64,000 nt of DNA from JAJRZX01 sp964472295 (GCA_964472295.1 CAYYJQ010000003.1:21224-85223); one strand, 5' to 3'. Counted from the stretch's first letter, positions 52,123-62,693 are shown. Notes: generated by a model not told the origin, from the letters alone. A program made the numbers and translations.

Positions 52123-52395
52123 ATGCCCATATACGAGTACAGGTGCCCGGACTGCGAGAAGGTCTTCGAGGCCATGCAGAAGTTCTCCGATGAGCCTATA
52201 AAAGAATGCCGCTTCTGCCAGGGCAAGAGAGTGGAGCGCCTCATATCGCGTTCAAGTTTTGTGCTGAAGGGTAGCGGCTGGTACCAGACTGATTATGCCC
52301 GCAAACCCCTCTCGGCCCCGCAGGGCAAGCCGCCTTCGCAAGAGGCCAGCCCCCCTGCCTGCGCGGGGTGTCCTTCCGCCAAGAAGGCGGACTGA
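52123..52395 (+). CDS. FmdB-family zinc ribbon protein
   Basis: 90 residues with a clear ACAGGAGG ribosome site. The start MPIYEYRCPDCEKVFEAMQKFSD and the second pair CRFC form the CxxC..CxxC zinc ribbon of the FmdB/CxxC_CXXC_SSSS family. A further CAGC pair lies near the C-terminus. The family was named from a putative regulator of formamidase/amidase genes; its function is not settled. It is 58 bases from the inositol monophosphatase gene and likely in one unit. Confidence 0.88.
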   Translation: MPIYEYRCPDCEKVFEAMQKFSDEPIKECRFCQGKRVERLISRSSFVLKGSGWYQTDYARKPLSAPQGKPPSQEASPPACAGCPSAKKAD

Positions 52396-52453
52396 CCGCT
52401 TTATCCATGCCATTTCGGGACTACGCCCATAATTACAGGACAGGTAAGCCTTA

Positions 52454-53227
52454 ATGGAAGTAAGAAAAGCCGCCATAAAGATGGCCCTTGAGGCCGGGTC
52501 TTTGCTCAAGGGCCGGCTGGGACAAGCCGGCAGGGTGGACTTCAAGGGCGAGGTGAACATAGTCACGGAGATGGACCGCCTCTCCGAGGACCTCATCGTG
52601 GGCCGCATCACCAGGGACTTTCCAGACCACGGCATAATCGCCGAGGAGAGCGACGAGCGTGCCGGCAGGGGAGAGTACCGGTGGATAATCGACCCCCTTG
52701 ACGGCACTACCAACTACTCGCACGGCTTCCCCGTCTTCTGTGTCTCCATCGCCTTTGAGGTTAGCGGCGAGGTAGTCTTCGGCGTGGTCTACAACCCCAT
52801 GCTCGAAGAACTCTTTGTCGCTGAGAAGGGAGAGGGGGCCACGCTCAATGGAGACAAGATAAGCGTCTCCTCCACGACCTCGCTTGAGAGCAGTCTCCTT
52901 GCCACGGGCTTTCCCTATGATCTTCGGACCTCCAGGGAGAACAACTTCGACCACTTCAGGAATTTTTCCATAAAGGCACAGGCCATAAGACGGGCGGGCT
53001 CGGCGGCCCTGGACCTCTCCTATCTCGCCTGCGGACGCTTTGACGGTTTCTGGGAGATGAAACTCTCGGCCTGGGACACTGCCGCCGGGACACTTCTGGT
53101 GACCGAGGCAGGCGGCAGGGTGACGGACTTTGACGGGAGCGAGTTCTCGAACTTCAAGCCCAGATGCCTTGCATCCAACGGCCTCATACACGACGAGATG
53201 CTCGCGATACTCAACAGCAGGGCCTGA
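52454..53227 (+). CDS. suhB: Inositol monophosphatase family protein (SuhB-like)
   Basis: 257 residues. The three metal-binding motifs are present: Glu in IIAEESDE, WIIDPLDGTTNYSHG (the D-P-L/I-D-G-T signature) and WDTAAGTLLVTEAGG. Length is normal. Family members dephosphorylate inositol phosphates and related sugar phosphates, and SuhB also takes part in rRNA transcription antitermination in E. coli. The exact substrate is not predictable. Confidence 0.92.
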   Translation: MEVRKAAIKMALEAGSLLKGRLGQAGRVDFKGEVNIVTEMDRLSEDLIVGRITRDFPDHGIIAEESDERAGRGEYRWIIDPLDGTTNYSHGFPVFCVSIAFEVSGEVVFGVVYNPMLEELFVAEKGEGATLNGDKISVSSTTSLESSLLATGFPYDLRTSRENNFDHFRNFSIKAQAIRRAGSAALDLSYLACGRFDGFWEMKLSAWDTAAGTLLVTEAGGRVTDFDGSEFSNFKPRCLASNGLIHDEMLAILNSRA

Positions 53228-53471
53228 ATATCATTTTTATAATCAACGAAACGTTACCTGCAAAGCGGTAAAAAGAGCGATTTTACCCCTTTTTTGTCCA
53301 TGATAGATATTAAACATTTTTACATATAACGAAATGATTGACTTGAAGGTGCTTTCACCTCGTAATTCAGTGAATATACGGTGGTGAGCGGTCCAGGAGA
53401 TGCGGCGAATACATTTTTCACGGCAGGTATTTTTCTTCCAAAAAACATACCCTCATAAGGATGCCAATACA

Positions 53472-53810
53472 ATGACAACCCTGGCCCTGCGCCTCGCCAT
53501 ACTCGCCGTGGCCATGGCCCTTGCCGCCTACATCGTGCCCGGAATGGAGGCCGTGGGGTATGGCCCCATCATCGAGGCCGCAATAGTCCTCGGCGCACTC
53601 AACCTCGTCATAAAACCACTCCTCTTTATCCTTACCCTGCCCATCAATATCTTGAGCCTCGGGCTCTTTACCTTTATACTGAACGGCATACTCCTCCTCA
53701 TCGTGGGAGCGCTCGTTCCGGGACTTGTGATAAATGGACTCGGAGTGGCCGTCCTCGCCTCCATCATCATTAGCATCTTCACCATGGTGGCGGGCAGACT
53801 CGTAAGGTAA
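53472..53810 (+). CDS. Four-TM membrane protein of the phage holin 4 / DUF360 family
   Basis: 112 residues from ATG 53472 (AAGGATG upstream). Four hydrophobic segments with the family core AAIVLGALNLVIKPLLFILTLPINILSLGLFTFILNGILL. Despite the family name these are ordinary chromosomal proteins; no phage genes are near. Function unknown. A family A copy begins about 25 bases after its stop. Confidence 0.85.
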   Translation: MTTLALRLAILAVAMALAAYIVPGMEAVGYGPIIEAAIVLGALNLVIKPLLFILTLPINILSLGLFTFILNGILLLIVGALVPGLVINGLGVAVLASIIISIFTMVAGRLVR

Positions 53811-53835
53811 GAAAGAGACTTTCTTACTTTCTTTT

Positions 53836-53992
53836 AGGGAACCTCTGAATAATTCGTCCTTGAATTATTCAGAGACGAAAAAGAAAAAGCGCGGTTTTTC
53901 TTTTTCTCACATTTTCAATAACTTACAGTTATAGAAAATGGCAACACATCCATGTGTTGCTGGAAAGTCTGAATTATTCAGACTTTCCTTAG
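53836..53992 (+). repeat. Family A repeat, full copy (type example)
   Basis: Between AGGGAA and TTCCTT lie five hairpins: (I) CTCTGAATAATTC/GAATTATTCAGAG; (II) GAAAAAGAAAAA/TTTTTCTTTTTC; (III) CATTTTC-ATAACT/AGTTAT-GAAAATG; (IV) GCAACACA-TCCA-TGTGTTGC; (V) GGAAAGTCTGAAT/ATTCAGACTTTCC. The stems occupy nearly the whole element. Other copies change both arms of I, II, III and IV together. Confidence 0.93.
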
Positions 53993-54097
53993 GAAAAAGA
54001 GAGTTTTCTGATTGCATGGCAATGTCCCTCTGGATTTTGGGGCATAACGCATGATAGGCTCACCTTGCCAGGGAGAAGCCGCGACAGAGAAAACTGA
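53993..54097 (-). repeat. Family B long-form repeat, minus orientation, hairpin decayed
   Basis: It starts AAAAAGAGAGTTTTCTGATTG and then has TGTCCCTCTGGATTTT, GCATGATAGGCTCACCTTGCC and GACAGAGAAAACTGAC. The blocks match the 40.6 kb copy. The ACTTTCTTTT arm is absent, replaced by the end of the family A copy. Confidence 0.75.
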
Positions 54098-54099
54098 CA

Positions 54100-54120
54100 C
54101 CAGCGGCCTCTGGCCGCTGG
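54100..54120. repeat. Palindrome CCAGCGGCC-TCT-GGCCGCTGG attached to family B
   Basis: A perfect 9-bp stem two bases after the B repeat end, followed by AAAGAC, as at 40699-40719. Confidence 0.85.
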
Positions 54121-54168
54121 AAAGACTATGAAGGGCATAAAAGAGGTCTTATGCCAAAGGAGGGATAA

Positions 54169-54687
54169 ATGGGTACTTCCAGGCCAGTATCAGGCGGCTG
54201 CAAGAAGATGGATTCCGAACTTTCCGACAGGGCCATAGCCGGAGACAGGGAAAGGGTTAAATTCCTCCTGGACAATGGCGCCGACGTGAACGCCAAGAAT
54301 GACGACGGACTTACTCCCCTCATCTTCGCCTCCATACAGGGGCATCACGGCGTGGTAGAGGCCCTGCTTCAGGGCGGCGCCGACGTGAACGCGGAGACCC
54401 CCGAGGGCGTCACGCCACTCATAGCCGCCTCTGGAGGAGGGCACGCCAAGGTAGTTGAGATACTCCTTGAAAAGGGAGCCGACGTGAACGCAAAGGCTCA
54501 GGGAGGCGTCACGGCCCTGCTCTTTGCCTCTGGCGGAGGTCACTCAAAGGTGGTGGAGATGCTCCTTGATAAGGGAGCCGACGTGAACGCGGAGACCAAG
54601 ACCGGCGAGACGGCCCTGGTCTTTGCCTCAAGGGGAGTGCACGCCGGAACCGTGGCGCTTCTTAAAAAACACGGGGCAGGTAAATAA
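54169..54687 (+). CDS. Ankyrin-repeat protein
   Basis: 172 residues with AAAGGAGG before the ATG. Four and a half ankyrin repeats run from residue 20 to the end, each about 33 residues with the pattern GADVNAK/E-x-x-G-x-T-P/A-L-x-x-A. The repeats are very alike at DNA level (GCCGACGTGAACGC recurs four times), which suggests recent internal duplication. No signal peptide or membrane segment; likely a cytosolic protein-binding module of unknown partner. Confidence 0.9.
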   Translation: MGTSRPVSGGCKKMDSELSDRAIAGDRERVKFLLDNGADVNAKNDDGLTPLIFASIQGHHGVVEALLQGGADVNAETPEGVTPLIAASGGGHAKVVEILLEKGADVNAKAQGGVTALLFASGGGHSKVVEMLLDKGADVNAETKTGETALVFASRGVHAGTVALLKKHGAGK

Positions 54688-54737
54688 AGAGAGAGGCTCG
54701 GCGGCAGAGGTCTTACCTTGCCCGGGCCATTAACCTG

Positions 54738-56570
<1,833 letters not shown>

Positions 56571-56627
56571 TCTACTGCCCTTTCTTTTCCCCGCGCAACC
56601 TGGGAAGGTCGAAAAAAGGAAGAATCC

Positions 56628-56748
56628 TTACTTCCTTTTATAAAAAAGAAAATCTTTTGACAGGATTGCACTGCCTCTTTGTATGACTTGGACTTGGCCC
56701 ATAATAGGCACATTTACCAGGAAGAAACCGCATCAAAGAAAACCAATA
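56628..56748 (-). repeat. Diverged family B long-form repeat, minus orientation
   Basis: TTACTTCCTTTTATAAAAAAGAAAAT is a worn hairpin, followed by a changed spacer with CCCATAATAGGCACATTTACC and GCATCAAAGAAAACCAAT. The rest of the 56.6-56.9 kb gap holds only AT-rich sequence and the leader of the DJ-1 gene. Confidence 0.75.
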
Positions 56749-56928
56749 GCCCCTAATGCCCGGGCTTTTATTAAGTATAACAGTTTTTCTCTCCATTCGT
56801 CACTTCCTGATATATAATAATAGAGAAAGAAAGCCTTTTTGATTAAACGCAATGGCTCAGGGGGTCATGCGGGGCCAATGACAAGATGAAAGGCTTGATG
56901 CCGCTACCAAGCGGGAGGGAGGTGTATT

Positions 56929-57483
56929 ATGAAGAGAGTTCTTATGCCCCTTGCCCCAGGTTTTGAGGAGATAGAGGCGCTTACGGTTGTGGACATCCTG
57001 AGGAGGGCCGGGGCCGAGGTAACGCTGGCGGGCACGGTTGACGGCCCAATAGAGGGGAGGACCTCCATAAGGGTGGTGCCAGACAGGGGCCTTGACGAGG
57101 CCCTTGAGGGGGAGTACGAGATGCTCGTACTTCCCGGCGGAGGCGGAGGCACGAAGCGCCTCAAGGAAGACGCGCGTATCCTGGAGGCCCTTAAGGGGTT
57201 TGAGTCCTGTGGCAGGGTCATTGCCGCCATCTGCGCGGCCCCGACAGTGCTGTCGGCCTCGGGCGTCATAAATGGCCGCCGCATTACCTGCCACCCCGGC
57301 TCGCGCGCTGAACTCATCGAGAGGGGCGAGAAGGTGGTTGACGAGCGTATCGTAATGGACGGACGGCTCGTAACGAGTCAGGGGCCGGGCACGGCCCTTG
57401 AGTTCGCCTTCAGGCTCGTATCCCTGCTCTTTGGAGAGGAACGTGTGAAAGAGGTAAACTCCGGCGTCCTTGCCCGTCTATGA
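56929..57483 (+). CDS. DJ-1/PfpI family protein (YajL-like)
   Basis: 184 residues. The family features are APGFEEIEALTVVDILRRAG (with the conserved Glu), the nucleophile elbow VIAAICAAPTVL with the reactive Cys, and VITSQGPGTALEFAFRLV near the end. A GGGAGGGAGG ribosome site precedes the ATG. YajL/DJ-1 proteins are linked to oxidative stress and protein or nucleotide deglycation; the exact activity is debated. Confidence 0.92.
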   Translation: MKRVLMPLAPGFEEIEALTVVDILRRAGAEVTLAGTVDGPIEGRTSIRVVPDRGLDEALEGEYEMLVLPGGGGGTKRLKEDARILEALKGFESCGRVIAAICAAPTVLSASGVINGRRITCHPGSRAELIERGEKVVDERIVMDGRLVTSQGPGTALEFAFRLVSLLFGEERVKEVNSGVLARL

Positions 57484-57501
57484 TGCCTGCGTCCCCGGCC
57501 A

Positions 57502-58770
57502 TCATGGCCCCCTGCCATCCCAGTCACGGACCTGGCAGAACTCGGCGCTCTCGTCGCGGCTGCAGACCCGGCGGATTATCCACCTTAGGGATATGGGCGC
57601 TATGAAGGTTGTGGCAAAGGCCATGAAGATAATAGCCGAGAACTGATCCGGCGTAAGGAGCGGACTTGTTATCTTTCCGGCTGTCATGAGTTCGCCGCTC
57701 AGTTTCAAGGCCACGGCGGCAACGATAAGCTCCACGGCTCCCCTACCGTTCATGCCAAAACCTATTATTACTGATTCCCTCATACCCAGTCCCGCGGCGC
57801 GCCCGCCCGCGGCGCAACCCACTACCTTGCCTATCATGGCGATTATGGTTATTACCACGGCAAGAGAGATGAATGATAGGCTCCAGGAGAACTCCAGGCT
57901 GAACGAGAGGGAGACAAAGAAGATGGGCGCGAGAAAACCGTAACTCAGGACAAAAAAGTTGCTCTTCACCCGTTCGATAATATCCCTGTCCTTTATTTCC
58001 TTTCTCACGAACTGCCCGGCAACAAAGGCCCCTATGACGAGATGAAGTCCCGCGAGCACGGCGAGATACCCCATGATAAAGGCCACAAGGAGCGAAAAGG
58101 TGAAACTCCTTGCCCCGCTCATGTCAAGGCGGGCCATGAGACGGGGGAAGATGAAGTGGCTTATGATGATTACGCCCGCGAAGAACCCCGCCACCTTGAA
58201 AAAGACCAGAAGCGTCATGGATATGCTCGCCGTGCCTGTCCCCGCCATGCCAAGGAGGATGGAGAGCGTTATAAGGGCGAGGATGTCATCGGCTATGGCC
58301 GCGCCTATTATTATATGGCCAAGGCGCGTCCTCTGCACACTGAGGTCATGGAGTATGCGGGCCTGTACGGCAAGGGATGTCACGGAGAGCCCCATGCCTA
58401 TGAATAGGGCCTGATAGAAGGTGCCCCCCATGAGCATGGCCGCCAGGACCCCAAGGACAAAGGGCAGGACAAAGCCACCGCAGGCCACAAAGAGGGCCGG
58501 CCAGATATGCTTCAAGAGTTCCTCGGGGTCCATCTCAAGACCGGCGTAGAACATGAGGAAGAAGATGCCAAACTCGGCCATTAGTTCGAGTGGGGCCGAG
58601 GCCGAGACAAGTCCGAGAAAGGTGGGACCAAGGATAAGACCGGCGAGGAGTTCGCCGAGTATCACGGGAAGACCGAAACGGGCGAAGAGCGTGCCCATGA
58701 ACCAGGCCACTGTGAGGATGAGTATTAGATTTACTATTAGGCCTTCTGTAATCAAGGAATCACTCCACAA
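57502..58770 (-). CDS. CPA2-type cation:proton antiporter
   Basis: 422 residues with about 12 membrane segments and no cytoplasmic RCK domain. Typical CPA2 segments are FGLPVILGELLAGLILGPT, FLMFYAGLEMD, GMGLSVTSLAVQARIL, IGAAIADDILALITLSI (the DD pair of Kef/NapA-type exchangers) and FGMNGRGAVELIVAAVAL. The length equals the membrane core alone, so regulation must be by other subunits or absent. It may exchange Na+ or K+ for protons. Confidence 0.87.
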   Translation of the reverse strand: MWSDSLITEGLIVNLILILTVAWFMGTLFARFGLPVILGELLAGLILGPTFLGLVSASAPLELMAEFGIFFLMFYAGLEMDPEELLKHIWPALFVACGGFVLPFVLGVLAAMLMGGTFYQALFIGMGLSVTSLAVQARILHDLSVQRTRLGHIIIGAAIADDILALITLSILLGMAGTGTASISMTLLVFFKVAGFFAGVIIISHFIFPRLMARLDMSGARSFTFSLLVAFIMGYLAVLAGLHLVIGAFVAGQFVRKEIKDRDIIERVKSNFFVLSYGFLAPIFFVSLSFSLEFSWSLSFISLAVVITIIAMIGKVVGCAAGGRAAGLGMRESVIIGFGMNGRGAVELIVAAVALKLSGELMTAGKITSPLLTPDQFSAIIFMAFATTFIAPISLRWIIRRVCSRDESAEFCQVRDWDGRGP

Positions 58771-58791
58771 GGTTTATGAGGAGGGCTCTTA

Positions 58792-58946
58792 TGGAACCTC
58801 TGAATAATTCGTCCCTGAATTAAGGAGAGAGGTCAAAGAAAAAACGCGGTTTTTCTTTTTCTCACATTTTCAATAACTTACAGTTATAGAAAATGGCAAC
58901 ACATTCATGTGTTGCAGGAAAGTCTGAATTATTCAGACTTTCCTTA
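58792..58946 (+). repeat. Family A repeat, full copy with mixed hairpin I
   Basis: As in the 43.2 kb copy, hairpin I pairs the left arm CTCTGAATAATTC with the right arm GAATTAAGGAGAG, so its outer part cannot close. Hairpins II-V are intact. It fills the gap between the antiporter and helicase genes, and its end touches the helicase stop codon. Confidence 0.9.
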
Positions 58947-58948
58947 TC

Positions 58949-60604
58949 TCAATCAAAGAGCCCCCTCACCACGGGCCGTGGCCTGCGTCTCGCCCTGGCC
59001 GGTCCCCTCTCCCTTACGAGGTGTCCCCCGAGTTCTTCTATAAAGGGAGATGGCCGCGTCTCCTCCACCTGACCGAAGAGCCTTCTTTTACCGGCCCGAA
59101 GGAGCAGAGCCTCTTCAGCGGCCCGTGTAAGGCCCACGTAAAAGAGCCTCCTCTCTTCTTCAATGGGCGTATCGCCGCGGCAAAGCGGTATCAGGCCCTC
59201 TTCAACGCCGATGATGAAGACAACCCTGAACTCAAGGCCCTTGGCCCCGTGCAGGGTGAGGAGGTTTACCTTGTCGGCCTCTATGCCCGTCTCCTCCACG
59301 GCGCCATGGACCATAGCCTCGTTGATAAAATCACCAAGTACCAAGGATGCCTCTTCTTCGCCGTATCTGCCGGCAAGCCAGAGAAGAAGGTCTCTTGTGT
59401 CCCCGCCAAGGCCCGCGGCACTGGCCTCTTCCTCTACAAGGGCAGTCAAGGTAAGGCCGGGAGCAGGCCTTGCTTCCCTGAGGAGTGCGAGAAAGCCGGC
59501 GATTCCCTGCCCGCTACCGGCCATGTGATATGGAAGGCTTGACGCGCCAAGGGCCTCAACAAGGGCGCGGGCCGCGCGCCTTGAGCGGAAGAGGACGGCA
59601 AAGTCCGAGAACCTCGCGTCCTCCACGGCGCCGTCAGACGTAAGGGAGGTTAGCCCTCCCATCCTTTTTTCTATCTCACTTATTATATACCTTGCCTCCG
59701 CGGCCTCGTCAGTGCAATCCACAAGGCGAAGGGTCCCACCGGACCTCAAGGGTAGAGGACTGAGGACAAGCCGTTCTCTATTATGGCCGATTAGCGACGT
59801 TGCGGCCATGACGATTTTTTCTCTTGAACGGTAATTATTGGAGAGATTAAGGACCACGGCGCCAGGCCAGTCGCTCTCAAAACGCATGAAAAACCCGAGG
59901 TCCGAGCCTCGAAAAGAATAGATGGCCTGATCAGGGTCACCTATGGCAAAGAGGGCCGCGCCGCGTCCGGCAAGCGCCCTGAGGAACATGGCCTGCGGGG
60001 CGTTTATGTCCTGATACTCGTCAACAAGGATATGCGAGAGTCCTGAGGCAAGGGGACTGCTCGCCTGGCCTTCCTCAAGGAGGGCCGTTGCCTCGGGCAC
60101 AAGGTCGTCAAGGTCAAGGAGGCCCTCTACGGCGAGAAACTCCCTGTATTTTCCAAGGACCTTGCGCAGTTCCTCATCAATGTCCTCCTCCCCCTTGCCG
60201 CTGTTCTTTATAAATGAAATCATGGAGGCAGTCTTGGCCGCCCTTTTCACGCCAAGGTCCCGAAGGATTGCCTCCTCTTCGGTCCTCCCGATAATAGCGA
60301 GACCGGGACGCGCACCGCCGAGGACGCGAAGCGCCAGCGCGTGAAAGGTCCCCATGTGAGCGGCCCTGGTATCGCTTCCCAGAAGGTCCTTTACGCGCCC
60401 GGACATCTCCCTTGCCGCCCTGCACGTAAAGGTAAGGGCGACCATGTTTGAGGGGTCCACGCCCTCCTTTACGAGGCGGGCAAAACGCGCCGCAAGGACA
60501 CGAGTCTTCCCGGAACCCGGCGGCGCGGCCACGAGTACATACCGGGCCGTTGAGAGCACGGCCTCTCTCTGCGCGCTGTCGAGGTGTTTTAATATCTCTT
60601 CCAT
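58949..60604 (-). CDS. UvrD/PcrA-like superfamily 1 DNA helicase, short form
   Basis: 551 residues from ATG 60604. A longer frame starting at 60742 (four-base overlap with the CDF stop) would translate a family B repeat and is not preferred. Walker A is APPGSGKT, motif Ia LTFTCRAAREM, motif II VDEYQD, motif III GDPDQAIYSFRGS, motif IV NLSNNYRS, motif V TLHGAKGLEFRVVFIIG and motif VI RRLFYVGLTRA. Full UvrD is about 700 residues; this one has reduced 2B regions. It probably acts in repair. Confidence 0.9.
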   Translation of the reverse strand: MEEILKHLDSAQREAVLSTARYVLVAAPPGSGKTRVLAARFARLVKEGVDPSNMVALTFTCRAAREMSGRVKDLLGSDTRAAHMGTFHALALRVLGGARPGLAIIGRTEEEAILRDLGVKRAAKTASMISFIKNSGKGEEDIDEELRKVLGKYREFLAVEGLLDLDDLVPEATALLEEGQASSPLASGLSHILVDEYQDINAPQAMFLRALAGRGAALFAIGDPDQAIYSFRGSDLGFFMRFESDWPGAVVLNLSNNYRSREKIVMAATSLIGHNRERLVLSPLPLRSGGTLRLVDCTDEAAEARYIISEIEKRMGGLTSLTSDGAVEDARFSDFAVLFRSRRAARALVEALGASSLPYHMAGSGQGIAGFLALLREARPAPGLTLTALVEEEASAAGLGGDTRDLLLWLAGRYGEEEASLVLGDFINEAMVHGAVEETGIEADKVNLLTLHGAKGLEFRVVFIIGVEEGLIPLCRGDTPIEEERRLFYVGLTRAAEEALLLRAGKRRLFGQVEETRPSPFIEELGGHLVRERGPARARRRPRPVVRGLFD

Positions 60605-60636
60605 GTCCTTAAACAACCAGGGGCTCTCTGCCCAAT

Positions 60637-60682
60637 AGCGGTTTTCTTTGCTCCACTTTCTTTTTTCCAAAAGAAAGTGGAA
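60637..60682 (+). repeat. Family B hairpin repeat
   Basis: GCGGTTTTCTTTG box, then CTCCACTTTCTTTT-TTCC-AAAAGAAAGTGG. It lies just upstream of the helicase start, opposite in strand. Confidence 0.85.
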
Positions 60683-60738
60683 GGTCTTTTTGGTCCTCTT
60701 ATTTATTTTACACCTTTTTTCCGTCCCTCTTTTCCCGC

Positions 60739-61590
60739 TCATACAGGGTCTATGTGCACAAATGTCTTTTCTATGGACTTAAGTCCCTCCACCCTTCTCT
60801 CCACGTCCTTGCCTATCTTATGTGATTCCATGGTTGGGAGCATCTTGTCCACCTCCACATGAATCTCAACGTGTATGAAGTTACCAACATAATGGGCCCG
60901 CACGGTGTTGAGGGCACGTACGCCTCTTACGCAAAGGGTTTCTCTCTCTATCTCCTTCATGAGCGCGGGCTCCGGGGCCTTTCCCATGAGGTAGTCTATG
61001 TTCTCCATGCCGATATGATAGCCCGTGTACATTATCCAGAGGCTTATAACGAGCCCCGCGGCGGGGTCGAGTACAGGGTAGCCGAATTTTGCCCCGAGGA
61101 GCCCGACAAGGGCCGCTCCGGCGACAAATATATCCATGAGCGAGTCCGTGGCCGTGGCCCTGAGGGCCGGGCTGTTTATCTCGCGTCCTGTCTTGCTAAA
61201 ATAGGCGGCCATGAAAACCTTGACGATTATGGTGACCACGGGCACGGATACTGCGAAGGCTCCCACTACAGGGGCCGAAGGATAGATAAAACGGGTTATG
61301 GATTCCTTCAGGATCTCGAAGCCCAGGATTCCGGCGAGCACGGCTATTATCATGCCCGCCACGGGCTCGGCCCTGCCGTGGCCAAAGGGGTGGCCCTCGT
61401 CGGCCTGTTTGTCGGAGATACGCACGCAGATAAAGGTGGCAAGGGAGGAGACGATGTCGCTAAGGGAATTTATGGCCTCGGAGATGAGGGCAATGCTCCC
61501 GGAGAGGAGCCCTGCCCAGAGTTTCAGGACAAGGAGCGCCGTATTGCCGAGTATGTTTATAAGTGTTGCCCTGAAGGCCACGGGGTTCAT
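60739..61590 (-). CDS. Cation diffusion facilitator (CDF) metal exporter
   Basis: 283 residues with six membrane segments. The metal site is in TM2 (SEAINSLSDIVSS) and TM5 (RATATDSLMDIFVA). TM2 has Asn where Zn-type CDFs have His or Asp, so the exported metal may be Mn or Fe rather than Zn; this is inference. The C-terminal cytoplasmic domain (RALNTVRAHYVGNFIHVEIHVEVDKMLPTMESHKIGKDVERRV) is the usual ferredoxin-like dimer domain. AGAGGAC precedes the ATG. Confidence 0.9.
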   Translation of the reverse strand: MNPVAFRATLINILGNTALLVLKLWAGLLSGSIALISEAINSLSDIVSSLATFICVRISDKQADEGHPFGHGRAEPVAGMIIAVLAGILGFEILKESITRFIYPSAPVVGAFAVSVPVVTIIVKVFMAAYFSKTGREINSPALRATATDSLMDIFVAGAALVGLLGAKFGYPVLDPAAGLVISLWIMYTGYHIGMENIDYLMGKAPEPALMKEIERETLCVRGVRALNTVRAHYVGNFIHVEIHVEVDKMLPTMESHKIGKDVERRVEGLKSIEKTFVHIDPV

Positions 61591-61661
61591 GGGCCGGTCC
61601 TCTTAAGTATGCCCTGCGGGCAGGGCCAGGGAAAGATATTGTCCCCTGCCCGCCCTCGGGC

Positions 61662-62558
61662 TCAGGCGCTTCCCGAGGGGACAAGTACACGGAGGCCCCG
61701 TTGCACGGAGGTTATCTTTATATCGCCTATCCACTCAAAGGGCTCTCCGTCTACATGCACATCCGTGGCGCTGACGCGCGGTATCTCTATCTCCCGTCCC
61801 CTGACGTGCCTGAAACCCTTTAAAGAACCTATGCGGCCGGAGAGGAGTTTACGCGCCACGCCCGGCGCCGAGAGCGGTCCCATGGCGGGCATTATGGAGA
61901 GTTCTATGAGACCGTCCGTGGGGTCTGCACCAGGGGCCATGAGGGCCGGTCCTCCGTAGTTCGCCACGTTGGAGGCCGTAAGAGTGAGGGCGCGCACCTT
62001 GAGGAGCGCGTTATCCACCTTGATGGAGACTTCCTCGGCCTTCTGTCTCAGGAACTCGCGTAGCGCCCCTGGATGGTGCGTAAAGAACTCTCCGGGCCTT
62101 GCGGCGAAAAAGAGCTGCCTGTACTTTCTGGCAAAGCCTGCGTCAAGACCAAATCCCGCTGAGGCGAAAAAATACCTTCCGCAGAAGATGCCCGCGTCCA
62201 CGGCCCGTATGTTTCCATGGCTGATAAGCACGAGGGCCTTACCCGGATCCGCCGGGATACCAAGGCCCCTTGCAAGGGAGTTCGCGGACCCGAGGGGCAC
62301 TATGCCGAGAGCGGCCTTGCTTTTCACAAGGGCGCCGGCGACCTCGTTCACCGTGGCGTCACCTCCACAGGCAATAACAGACCTAAAACCCCTTGAGAGG
62401 GCCTCTTCGGCAAGCATGCGGGCATGTCCCGGGGCCTCTGTCCTCTTTATCCTGTAAAAACCCGGCTTACTGCCAAGGACCCTGGCCACAAGGGAGTACA
62501 TTAGCGGTGTCCTGTCCTTGCCGCCTGCCATTGGGTTGACTATGAAGAGGGCCTTCAC
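61662..62558 (-). CDS. Diacylglycerol kinase-family lipid kinase
   Basis: 298 residues of the YegS/DgkB/LCB5 type. Features are IVNPMAGGKD, IACGGDATVNEVAGALV (GGDAT in place of GGDGT), IVPLGSANSLARGLGIP and the C-terminal beta domain with LMAPGADPTDGLIELSIM and VHVDGEPFEW. It phosphorylates diacylglycerol or a related lipid. It is 71 bases upstream of the CDF gene on the same strand, and its promoter is at 62665-62693. Confidence 0.9.
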   Translation of the reverse strand: MKALFIVNPMAGGKDRTPLMYSLVARVLGSKPGFYRIKRTEAPGHARMLAEEALSRGFRSVIACGGDATVNEVAGALVKSKAALGIVPLGSANSLARGLGIPADPGKALVLISHGNIRAVDAGIFCGRYFFASAGFGLDAGFARKYRQLFFAARPGEFFTHHPGALREFLRQKAEEVSIKVDNALLKVRALTLTASNVANYGGPALMAPGADPTDGLIELSIMPAMGPLSAPGVARKLLSGRIGSLKGFRHVRGREIEIPRVSATDVHVDGEPFEWIGDIKITSVQRGLRVLVPSGSA

Positions 62559-62664
62559 CGCTATTATGCTCCTTGGTTTATTACCTTATAGAGACCGGCC
62601 TGGTGCAGATGCAAAAAGGACCACACCCCGCGCACTCCTCTCTCGATATAACCATATAATAGCA

Positions 62665-62693
62665 AAAATATCCTCTGTAGCCTATTTTTTCAA
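62665..62693 (-). promoter_or_regulatory. Promoter for the lipid kinase gene
   Basis: Minus strand TTGAAA, a 17-base spacer, TATTTT. Confidence 0.55.

Noticed and set aside
53472..53810. Prophage holin
   Set aside because: The family name is phage-derived, but there are no lysin, tail, capsid or integrase genes nearby.
60605..60742. N-terminal extension of the helicase to the ATG overlapping the CDF stop
   Set aside because: The extension translates a family B repeat; the ATG at 60604 directly precedes the conserved helicase sequence.
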